NCBI GenBank assembly: GCA_021778165.1
Contig: JAJYCU010000025.1
Location: forward strand, 1 to 7,570
Direction: 5' to 3'
Length of the DNA stretch: 7,570 nucleotides
Source of the DNA: a bacterium
Lineage (GTDB): Bacteria > Patescibacteria > Saccharimonadia > Saccharimonadales > UBA4665
Part shown: in pieces, positions 1-5,871 of the stretch
Position numbering within the stretch: position 1 is the stretch's first letter
Layout of the letters: each line of letters starts with the position of its first letter
Program-made: the position numbers and the translations under genes
Notes under the pieces: model-generated
What the model was told of the DNA's origin: nothing
What the model saw: the letters and a program-made list of their open reading frames with translations, nothing else
The model's database searches: none

Positions 1-813
1 ACCTGGATTTACGAATTTATCAAATGCCATATAGACTGTATAAAGTGCCATTATCTCTGTTATATTAGCAATTAAAGCATATATTAATGGATTTATAAGC
101 TTATTCAAATCTCTTTTGATAGTCATATAACTTTCATGAAAATCGTCAAATACAGTTTTTGCTTTGTTAACATTAATTGTTTCAGGATAAGAGGGTCTGA
201 CCAAATGAATTACTTTGTTAACGAATTTCGTTAAATTAACAAAAAAATTATTTATTCTTGTTTTTGAACCAACTATATAAACAAACACAACCGTTAAAAC
301 TAATAGTAACGTTGATAATGTGCTTGAAACGAGTATGGATACGTCATTAACGTGTCCTCCAAGTGCAAGAGCAATAATACCAATGATGATTAATATCTCA
401 AATGAAATTAAAATTAGTCCAAGTTTCATCACCTGGACTAGGGTTGCTGTCGCTCCACTTAAGTTCTTACCATTCCTTAGCCTTAGACCAAAATAAGATA
501 ACCCAGTAACTCCTGCACTAGGAAATACATGGTTAACGAAATTTAACTCTAATGATATTCTATAAAGTTCTTTATAAGGAATTTTATGGTTAACGATTGC
601 AAATAATTTTTGATAGAGCTTAGTTTGTGAATGATAGTTTAATAATTCTATTGGTATCAATAATAAAAGTGCGTAAGCATTTACATGTGTCAGATTCTTT
701 AATGTATCAAATATCTGGTGTCGGGTTGAATAAATAATAAATCCAAGCGCAATTATAGTTAACCACGTTACGATAAATCGCCATTTATTCTTAAATAATA
801 GTTTATTCTTCAT
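1..813 (-). CDS. Lysylphosphatidylglycerol synthase TM-domain (YbhN/AglD-like, UPF0104) membrane protein, N-terminal part
   Basis: The frame is open from an ATG at 811-813 to the left edge of the window: 271 codons with no stop, so the C-terminus lies outside. The protein is strongly hydrophobic, with predicted membrane helices near residues 12-30, 45-60, 128-151, 158-182 and 242-263. Residues 92-113, containing FVNHVFPSAGVTGLSYFGLR, match the conserved FP-x-G-x-G stretch of the LPG_synthase_TM family. Members are integral membrane proteins related to the flippase part of MprF and to YbhN; they are linked to lipid or lipid-linked sugar handling, but the substrate cannot be told here. No MprF-type aminoacyl-transferase domain is visible in the part present. 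The start is the first ATG after the divergent promoter region; no clear Shine-Dalgarno sequence precedes it. Val-Asn dipeptides are unusually frequent, four of them Phe-Val-Asn. Family call is fairly sure; function is not. Confidence 0.85.
   Translation of the reverse strand, partial: MKNKLLFKNKWRFIVTWLTIIALGFIIYSTRHQIFDTLKNLTHVNAYALLLLIPIELLNYHSQTKLYQKLFAIVNHKIPYKELYRISLELNFVNHVFPSAGVTGLSYFGLRLRNGKNLSGATATLVQVMKLGLILISFEILIIIGIIALALGGHVNDVSILVSSTLSTLLLVLTVVFVYIVGSKTRINNFFVNLTKFVNKVIHLVRPSYPETINVNKAKTVFDDFHESYMTIKRDLNKLINPLIYALIANITEIMALYTVYMAFDKFVNPG
218..234. repeat. Perfect inverted repeat inside the membrane-protein gene
   Basis: The arms ttaacgaa and ttcgttaa are exact reverse complements around a single central base. 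It lies wholly inside the membrane-protein coding sequence, around its F197-V198-N199 codons. The first arm overlaps one of five GTTAAC hexamers in this gene. It may be chance in AT-rich DNA or a protein-binding palindrome; no function is shown. Confidence 0.4.
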
Positions 814-831
814 TTACGAGACTGCAATATA

Positions 832-859
832 ATTATAGATTATATTAATTATTTCTTAA
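832..859 (-). promoter_or_regulatory. Candidate promoter for the YbhN-like membrane-protein gene
   Basis: On the minus strand, TATAAT (832-837) is preceded at 16 bp by TTAAGA (854-859), a 4-of-6 match to the -35 consensus. The expected start near 824 would leave a leader of only about 11 nt with no Shine-Dalgarno sequence. The -35 element abuts the -35 of the divergent promoter at 860-888, so the two promoters are back to back. AT-rich intergenic DNA gives such matches by chance, so confidence is low. Confidence 0.35.
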
Positions 860-888
860 TTTACACTAATGCAATTATACTCTATAAA
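860..888 (+). promoter_or_regulatory. Sigma-70-type promoter giving a leaderless methyltransferase mRNA
   Basis: TTTACA (860-865) and TATAAA (883-888) are separated by exactly 17 bp. Six bases separate the -10 from the ATG at 895, so the predicted transcription start falls on, or within one base of, the A of the start codon. No Shine-Dalgarno sequence precedes this ATG, unlike the downstream rpmA. Both facts fit a leaderless transcript. This is prediction from sequence only. Confidence 0.55.
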
Positions 889-894
889 TAGAAA

Positions 895-2091
895 ATGTTA
901 GGAAGTTTATTAATATTAGGCAGACACCCAACACTTTCAATCGTAGAGATTGAAAGCCTATATTCCAATAACCATATTATCGAATTAATTAACCCTCAGA
1001 TTGCTCGCATAGATATGCCCGCGAGTGAAATTAATTTTTCTCGCTTAGGTGGGATATTAAAAGTATCCGAACTAATAAGTGTTAACAAAAATTCTCAAGA
1101 TTTAAATATATTATTTGAGATTATCAAAAAAATTACTGAAGATCTAACTGAGAACACTAGCTCAAAAATTAATCTAGGAATAAGTTCATACGGCCTAAAC
1201 ATAAATTTAAATGAGTTAAATCAGCTTAAATTAAAATTAAAAAAACATCTAAGAACAATCGGAAAATCAATTAGATTAATACCTAATGACACATTGGATT
1301 TATCGACAGCTCAAACCTATCATAATAAACTTGACCTTAAGAATAATATCGAGCTAATTATAACCTACAAAAACAGTAGTTATTTTATTGCCCGAGTAAC
1401 AAATGTCCAAGATATAAATGAATATAGTTTTCGTGATAGGAATCGCCCAAAAAGAGATACAAGAGTCGGTATGTTGCCACCAAAATTAGCTCAGATAATG
1501 ATTAATCTTGCCTCAGGAGATTTTAATAACGGCTCAGCCTCTAGGCCTAGATTACTAGACCCTTTTTGTGGCACTGGGGTTGTATTACAAGAAGCATTAT
1601 TGATGAATTATGATGTAATCGGTACAGATATTTCACCTAAAATGATTGATTATTCAAATTTAAACATAGAGTGGCTTAGAGAAAAATTCAAAATTGATTC
1701 TAACCTAAAATCCGAAATTTACTTGGGAGATGCCACAAACATTAAATGGGTCAATAAACCCAATATAGTTGTTTCAGAAATTTATTTAGGCCCACCCATA
1801 ACCACTATGCCAAGTTTAAATCAAATAAAAGAATTTAATAATGATTGCCAAACTATTTTAAAGAAATTTTTAATAAATTTACACTCTCAAATTCCTAAGG
1901 GTACCCAAATTTGCTTAGCTATTCCTGCTTGGAGCATAAATAAAGATTATTTGAGATTATCTTTGGTTGACCACCTAGACGAAATAGGCTATAATCAGAA
2001 AAAGTTCATAGCAAATAACAATCGGCCTTTAATTTATCATAGACCGCATCAATTTGTAGCAAGAGAACTTGTAGTATTAAGAACAATTTAA
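895..2091 (+). CDS. Trm11-like tRNA (guanine-N2) methyltransferase / TRMT11-type SAM-dependent RNA methylase
   Basis: 398 residues. The N-terminus (LLILGRHPTLSIVEIESL, 5-22) is typical of archaeal Trm-G10/eukaryotic Trm11 proteins and leads into a divergent THUMP-like RNA-binding region (about 60-175). The linker Y-S-F-R-D-R-x-R-P-x-R-D (177-188), then GMLPPKLAQIM (192-202), is a family hallmark before the Rossmann methylase domain. SAM-binding motif I is DPFCGTG (222-228), and the acidic residue after the next strand is in GTDIS (243-247). Relatives make N2-methylguanosine, at position 10 of tRNA in Trm11. At the catalytic motif IV position, where the family normally has [DNS]PP[YFW], this protein has SEIYLGPP (294-301), so the exact activity is uncertain. 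It is first in a unit with rpmA, and the ATG at 895 lies directly after a promoter. Family call is confident; target base is inferred. Confidence 0.87.
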   Translation: MLGSLLILGRHPTLSIVEIESLYSNNHIIELINPQIARIDMPASEINFSRLGGILKVSELISVNKNSQDLNILFEIIKKITEDLTENTSSKINLGISSYGLNINLNELNQLKLKLKKHLRTIGKSIRLIPNDTLDLSTAQTYHNKLDLKNNIELIITYKNSSYFIARVTNVQDINEYSFRDRNRPKRDTRVGMLPPKLAQIMINLASGDFNNGSASRPRLLDPFCGTGVVLQEALLMNYDVIGTDISPKMIDYSNLNIEWLREKFKIDSNLKSEIYLGDATNIKWVNKPNIVVSEIYLGPPITTMPSLNQIKEFNNDCQTILKKFLINLHSQIPKGTQICLAIPAWSINKDYLRLSLVDHLDEIGYNQKKFIANNNRPLIYHRPHQFVARELVVLRTI

Positions 2092-2107
2092 TTAATTAAG
2101 GGAAAAT

Positions 2108-2380
2108 ATGAGTCACGTAAAAGCTGGTGGTACTTCAAAAAACGTTCATGATAGTCCTGGTCAACGACTAGGTGTTAAATTATTCGGCGGAGAACTTGTT
2201 AAAACTGGACAAGTTATAGTCCGTCAAGTTGGCATGACAAAAAGACCGGGTGTTGGAACTATGGTTAGTAGGAATTTTACAATTCATGCTAGTAAAGACG
2301 GTGTTGTTAATTTCAGAAAGAAAAAAATTAGACTATTTAGTGGCAAAAGTGTTTATCGTACCGAAGTTTCTGTTAAATAG
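2108..2380 (+). CDS. rpmA: 50S ribosomal protein L27
   Basis: 90 residues, normal L27 length. L27 is a large-subunit protein whose flexible N-terminus reaches the peptidyl-transferase centre and helps place tRNA. The signature block SPGQRLGVKLFGGELVKTGQVIVRQ (16-40) matches the L27 core, followed by the usual glycine-containing RPGVGTM and a basic C-terminal half. The N-terminus reads MSHVKAGGTSKN, with no long pre-sequence of the kind cleaved off in Firmicutes. Compared with textbook L27 (GTKFHPGxNVGxGxDHTLFA), the middle is divergent (VGMTKRPGVGTMVSRNFTIHAS), as in other CPR-type ribosomal proteins. A good ribosome-binding site, AAGGGA (2098-2103), sits 4 bp before the ATG, and the gene starts 16 bp after the methyltransferase stop, so the two are probably co-transcribed. 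rplU (L21), the usual partner, is not adjacent. Confidence 0.95.
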   Translation: MSHVKAGGTSKNVHDSPGQRLGVKLFGGELVKTGQVIVRQVGMTKRPGVGTMVSRNFTIHASKDGVVNFRKKKIRLFSGKSVYRTEVSVK

Positions 2381-2390
2381 TATTTCTTTG

Positions 2391-2804
2391 TTAGTTAGAT
2401 TTAGATAAATGATATCTAATTCTGTCTATAACATCGGTTATAACAACTTGAGATTTTACTAAGTAATCGTCCACTCCCAAAGCTTCAGCTCTATCTTTAT
2501 CGCTATCCTGGCTTAATGCGGTTAACATTATTATTTTAACATTGGATGTTTCTGGTGTATTCCGTAAAATATCTAAAACATCGAAACCACTTACCTTTGG
2601 CATCATAACGTCAAGCAAAATTAAATCTGGTTTAAAGCTTAATGTAGTAGCCAATGCATCTTCACCATTCGCAACCCTTCGGACTTCAAAGCCTTCAATT
2701 TCTAATCTAGCTAAATATACATTAGCTAAGGCATCGTCATCTTCTACTAAGAGTATTCTTTTAAGACTTTCGTCGTTTTTATTCTTATTTGAATCTATAA
2801 ATAT
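2391..2804 (-). CDS. Single-domain response-regulator receiver protein (CheY-like), non-canonical start
   Basis: The reading frame encodes a complete receiver domain with no output domain. Numbering from the ATA at 2802-2804 gives 137 residues: the acidic pocket in LVEDDD (19-24), phosphoacceptor Asp65 in DLILLDVMMPKVSGFD, switch Thr95 in MLTA and conserved Lys117 in DDYLVKS are all present. Such proteins pass a phosphate signal from a histidine kinase to a partner protein; no kinase is in this window. The frame is closed by TAG at 2808-2810, and between it and the domain there is no ATG, GTG or TTG. The first TTG (2652-2654) lies after the acidic pocket, so starting there would remove the first strand and helix and give a non-functional 87-residue piece. 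I therefore extend to the upstream ATA codons (2802-2804 or 2796-2798). The start is uncertain; the domain is not. The gene begins about 40 bp after pyrG and probably shares its transcript. Confidence 0.82.
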   Translation of the reverse strand: MFIDSNKNKNDESLKRILLVEDDDALANVYLARLEIEGFEVRRVANGEDALATTLSFKPDLILLDVMMPKVSGFDVLDILRNTPETSNVKIIMLTALSQDSDKDRAEALGVDDYLVKSQVVITDVIDRIRYHLSKSN

Positions 2805-2846
2805 ATACTAACCCAGTAAAGACTAAACAGCAACCTTAAAATATCA

Positions 2847-4463
2847 TTAACTTTTTATACTCTTTACGAAACCATCAAACATTGGGTGTGGCCTATTAGG
2901 CCGACTTTTAAACTCAGGATGAAACTGACTAGCGATGAAAAATGGATGATTGATTGCTTCGACTATTTCGACCAATCCATTCTCTCTGTTAAAACCACTG
3001 ATTCTTATGCCCCAATCATTATATTTATCAACAAACTTATTATTACACTCTCCCCTATGTCTATGTCGCTCAACTATGTTAGATTTTTTATAAACATTAT
3101 ATGCTAAGGTATTTTTTTCTATTTCACAATCATAATTTCCTAGTCTCATTGTACCTCCGGTCATAATCTTATCTGCTTGATCTTTCATAGTCACAATTAT
3201 CTGTTTAGATTTATCGTCACTTAACTCAAATGTGGTAGCGTCCTTAAACCCAGACTTTCGCGCTGCCGCAATTACTGCCATTTGCAAACCAAGACACAGC
3301 CCTAGATATGGTATTTTTCGATCAAGCGCAATTTCGGCGGCTTTTATCTTACCCTCTAAGCCTCTTGTCCCAAATCCACCAGGCACCACAATACCTTGAT
3401 ATTTAATTAACTTTTTTTGAAGTTCTTTGAATTGATTTTGGTCGGATGAATCAAATAAACTTGCATCAATCCAGTCTATTTTTATGTTCACATTATTATT
3501 CCAAGCAGCGGACTTTAATGCCTCTAAAACAGATAAGTAAGTATCACTGTTATCTAAATACTTGGCAATCATAGCGACTGAAATAGTTCTAGAAAAATTG
3601 GTTTTAGCTTTTTTAACCATATTTTCCCAATTTTTTAAATCTGGTTTGACTATTTTAAGTTTTAATTTTTTCATAACCACATCAGTAATACCAGCATTCT
3701 CTAAAGTTAAAGGAACTTCATATATTGTTGCCGCATTAGGTAAAAGAGCAATCTCTTCTTTACTAACACCAGCGAAAAGACTTAATTTATCCTTTATTTT
3801 CTTGTCAGATTTTAATTCACTTCTTGCTACTAAAATGTCGGGGACGATACCTAAGCCTCTCAATTCCCTAACCGAATTCTGGGCAGGTTTAGTTTTTATT
3901 TCATTAGAAGCGTTTAAATACGGTAAATAAACTACATGGACATATATAACATTTTCTTTACCGAATTTAATCCCAAACTCTCTAATCGCTTCAACAAAAC
4001 TCAATGATTCATAATCGCCAACAGTACCGCCAATCTCAATAATCTGAACTTCGTATCCTTTAGATGCCGATATAAAATATTCTTGGATAGCTGCAGTTAA
4101 ATGTGGAATAATTTGCACATCATCCCCTTCGTACTTACCAGCTCTCTCGTCTTGGATTACTTTAAGTAATATTCTCCCTGCCATAACAGAAGAATCTCTC
4201 GTCATCTCTTCATCAATAAATCTCTCGTAATGACCAAGGTCTAAATCAGTCTCAGCACCATCCTTTGTTACGAAACACTCACCGTGCTCTCTAGGGTTTA
4301 ATGTACCAGCATCTACATTTAAATAAGGATCGCATTTTTGCAGATTTACTTTAAGCCCTCTAGCTTTAAGCAGATTTGCAATAGAGGCAGCTGTTATTCC
4401 CTTTCCCAACCCTGATAATACTCCTCCAGTTACAAATATATATTTCACAGGTTTATTATTCAC
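2847..4463 (-). CDS. pyrG: CTP synthase (glutamine-hydrolysing)
   Basis: 538 residues, full family length. It makes CTP from UTP, ATP and glutamine ammonia, the last step of de novo pyrimidine nucleotide synthesis, in the cytoplasm. The synthase domain (about 1-270) has the VTGGVLSGLGKG loop (11-22, Lys21), the CDPYLNVDAGT stretch (44-54), ETDLDLGHYERF (71-82, with Asp75 at the position of E. coli Mg-binding Asp72) and IEIGGTVGD (142-150, Glu143 equivalent to E. coli Glu140). The class I glutamine amidotransferase domain (about 292-538) has the oxyanion stretch VVPGGFGTRG, nucleophile Cys390 in GLCLGLQ, and His515/Glu517 in FHPEF. All catalytic residues are present. The start is GTG: GAGGG at 4471-4475 lies 7 bp upstream of it, whereas the next GTG (codon 6) is 22 bp from it. 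It follows the Ctp protease gene by 59 bp. Confidence 0.97.
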   Translation of the reverse strand: MNNKPVKYIFVTGGVLSGLGKGITAASIANLLKARGLKVNLQKCDPYLNVDAGTLNPREHGECFVTKDGAETDLDLGHYERFIDEEMTRDSSVMAGRILLKVIQDERAGKYEGDDVQIIPHLTAAIQEYFISASKGYEVQIIEIGGTVGDYESLSFVEAIREFGIKFGKENVIYVHVVYLPYLNASNEIKTKPAQNSVRELRGLGIVPDILVARSELKSDKKIKDKLSLFAGVSKEEIALLPNAATIYEVPLTLENAGITDVVMKKLKLKIVKPDLKNWENMVKKAKTNFSRTISVAMIAKYLDNSDTYLSVLEALKSAAWNNNVNIKIDWIDASLFDSSDQNQFKELQKKLIKYQGIVVPGGFGTRGLEGKIKAAEIALDRKIPYLGLCLGLQMAVIAAARKSGFKDATTFELSDDKSKQIIVTMKDQADKIMTGGTMRLGNYDCEIEKNTLAYNVYKKSNIVERHRHRGECNNKFVDKYNDWGIRISGFNRENGLVEIVEAINHPFFIASQFHPEFKSRPNRPHPMFDGFVKSIKS

Positions 4464-4470
4464 TTTTCAG

Positions 4471-4475
4471 CCCTC
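4471..4475 (-). promoter_or_regulatory. Ribosome-binding site that fixes the pyrG GTG start
   Basis: GAGGG on the minus strand, 7 bp upstream of GTG at 4461-4463. It decides between this GTG and the in-frame GTG at 4446-4448, where family members often begin (MKYIFVTGG). Confidence 0.6.
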
Positions 4476-4491
4476 TGATTACTTAATAACT

Positions 4492-4521
4492 ATGCTACCT
4501 TAATTTAACCCTAATTGACAA
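4492..4521 (-). promoter_or_regulatory. Possible promoter for pyrG
   Basis: Minus strand TTGTCA (4516-4521, 5 of 6 to consensus), an 18-bp spacer, then TAGCAT (4492-4497, 4 of 6). A start near 4485 would give a leader of about 22 nt carrying the GAGGG ribosome-binding site. The -35 begins 1 bp after the protease stop codon. Read-through from the upstream genes is equally possible, so this is only a candidate. Confidence 0.33.
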
Positions 4522-4522
4522 A

Positions 4523-5770
4523 TCAATATTTTGATAAATAACTTTCAGCCGCTAATAATTGAGTATCATAATTATTACTAATATCTTGAGCAGTTAAGTT
4601 TACAGTCTGGTCAGGCGTAATACCTAAATGATTAATATTTTGACCGTTTGGTCGATACCATTTTGCAATTGTAACCTTAAGTTGGCTACCATCTGAAAAA
4701 TTTATTAACTGTTGGACCACACCCTTACCAAAGCTTTTTTGGCCAATAACATAAGCAGCACCATTATCATGTAATGCTCCTGTGGTAATCTCAGAGGCCG
4801 AGGCTGAACCTGAATTTATTAGAACTACCGTAGGTAAACCATGTAAAATATCATTTCCTAACGCATAGTAACTATTAACTACTTGGGAACCTCTTTTCTC
4901 CTGTAAGATTAATTGATTTTGCGGTAACCATAAACTCGAGACATTGATCGCGGCCGAAAGAAGGCCTCCAGGGTCATTTCTAAGGTCCAGGATTACGGTT
5001 TTAACATGATTATTGACAAAGTACCTGGCAGCTTGATTAGCTAGGCTAGATGTGTCGTCTGCGAAAGTAGAAATTTGCATATAACCAATATTAGAATTTA
5101 TTATTTTCCAGTTAACGCTTGGGATTACTATGTTCTGCCGAGTAATTGAGATAGTCATGTTTTGAGTATTATTTCTTAGTATAGTTAAACTAACAGAAGT
5201 ATTAGATGGTCCCCTGATAAGATTTACAGCTGAGTCCAAACTAAGACCTGAGGTAGACTTCCCATTAATATCAAGGATTATATCTTGAGGTAATAAACCA
5301 GCTTTAGCAGCCGGGCTACCTTTTATAGGAGAAATAATTTCTAGGTCACCATTCGTGGTTTGTCCTAATTCTGCTCCAATACCACTAAATGTATTGTTTA
5401 GCTGATTATTGAATTGTTTAGCTTCTGTAGGAGTAAAATAAACTGTATAGGGATCACCCAAAGATGATGCAAGCCCATGCTTAAGTCCGTTAAGAAGCTG
5501 TGTGGTCGTAATTTTACCATCATAGTTATTTTTTAAAGACTGATATAGCTGATTAACTGATGAGTAATTTAATGCATTCGGTAAACCATTACTGATAGAA
5601 GTATTACTATGCCAAGGAAAATGCACATTAATATTACCCTTACCTATTTGTAAACCAATAACAAAAAAACCTACAATTAATATTAAATTAAGAAGCTGAA
5701 ATGCTAATAAATTTTTCTTTATATATACTGGAATTAATCTCAAATTAAATTTTTCTTTTTTGTGACCCAT
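4523..5770 (-). CDS. S41 carboxy-terminal processing protease (CtpA/CtpB family) with PDZ domain, membrane-anchored
   Basis: 415 residues, normal for the family. A basic N-terminus (KKEKFNLRLIPVYIKKN) precedes one membrane helix (about 21-41) with no obvious signal-peptidase site, so the enzyme is probably anchored with its catalytic part outside. An N-terminal Ctp helical region (70-125) with SLGDPYTVYFTP is followed by a PDZ domain (about 127-205; SGIGAELG, GSPAAKAGLLPQDIILDING) that binds substrate C-termini and gates activity. The peptidase core (225-395) has LDLRNDPGG (261-269), catalytic Ser324 in GSASASE, Lys349 in SFGKG and Gln353 four residues later. The Ser-Lys spacing of 25 and Lys-Gln spacing of 4 match the Ser-Lys-Gln triad of CtpB. 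It lies 101 bp downstream of the CHAP hydrolase gene, suggesting a role in maturing or clearing envelope proteins; the substrate is not known. Stop codon is TGA. Confidence 0.94.
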   Translation of the reverse strand: MGHKKEKFNLRLIPVYIKKNLLAFQLLNLILIVGFFVIGLQIGKGNINVHFPWHSNTSISNGLPNALNYSSVNQLYQSLKNNYDGKITTTQLLNGLKHGLASSLGDPYTVYFTPTEAKQFNNQLNNTFSGIGAELGQTTNGDLEIISPIKGSPAAKAGLLPQDIILDINGKSTSGLSLDSAVNLIRGPSNTSVSLTILRNNTQNMTISITRQNIVIPSVNWKIINSNIGYMQISTFADDTSSLANQAARYFVNNHVKTVILDLRNDPGGLLSAAINVSSLWLPQNQLILQEKRGSQVVNSYYALGNDILHGLPTVVLINSGSASASEITTGALHDNGAAYVIGQKSFGKGVVQQLINFSDGSQLKVTIAKWYRPNGQNINHLGITPDQTVNLTAQDISNNYDTQLLAAESYLSKY

Positions 5771-5777
5771 TCCTATA

Positions 5778-5786
5778 ATTGTATCA
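5778..5786 (-). promoter_or_regulatory. Extended -10 promoter giving a leaderless Ctp protease mRNA
   Basis: The minus strand reads TGATACAAT, an extended -10 (TGn plus TACAAT, 5 of 6 to TATAAT). Seven bases lie between it and the ATG at 5768-5770, so the predicted transcription start is the A of that ATG. There is no good -35 at 16-18 bp, which an extended -10 can compensate for. The only Shine-Dalgarno-like bases (AGGA) touch the ATG and are too close to work normally. Confidence 0.45.
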
Positions 5787-5871
5787 AAGTTCTATTACAA
5801 AAACTAAAGTTGATTAATAAAATTAAATCTTAATAATCCTGAACGATATCTAGAGTTAATGTCTGAAAAAT

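Noticed and set aside
2391..2654. Receiver gene as an 87-residue protein starting at TTG 2652-2654
   Set aside because: The upstream frame encodes the conserved first part of the receiver, including the EDD acidic pocket, so this start would give a broken domain.
2542..2811. Plus-strand open frame of 89 codons opposite the receiver gene
   Set aside because: It is the antisense of a strongly conserved receiver domain and its product resembles no family.
2835..2850. ATG overlapping the pyrG stop (TAATG) as start of a downstream gene
   Set aside because: The frame reaches TAA after three codons and does not connect to the receiver frame.
2886..3107. Plus-strand open frame of 73 codons inside pyrG
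   Set aside because: Antisense of the conserved CTP synthase C-terminal domain; no independent coding signal.
3562..3930. Plus-strand open frame of 122 codons inside pyrG
   Set aside because: Antisense shadow of the CTP synthase coding region; hydrophobic product comes from complementing its codons.
5800..5845. AT-rich stem-loop in the hydrolase-protease gap as a terminator
   Set aside because: The best pairing is about 7 A/T-rich base pairs with a bulge, with no proper T-run; too weak to call.
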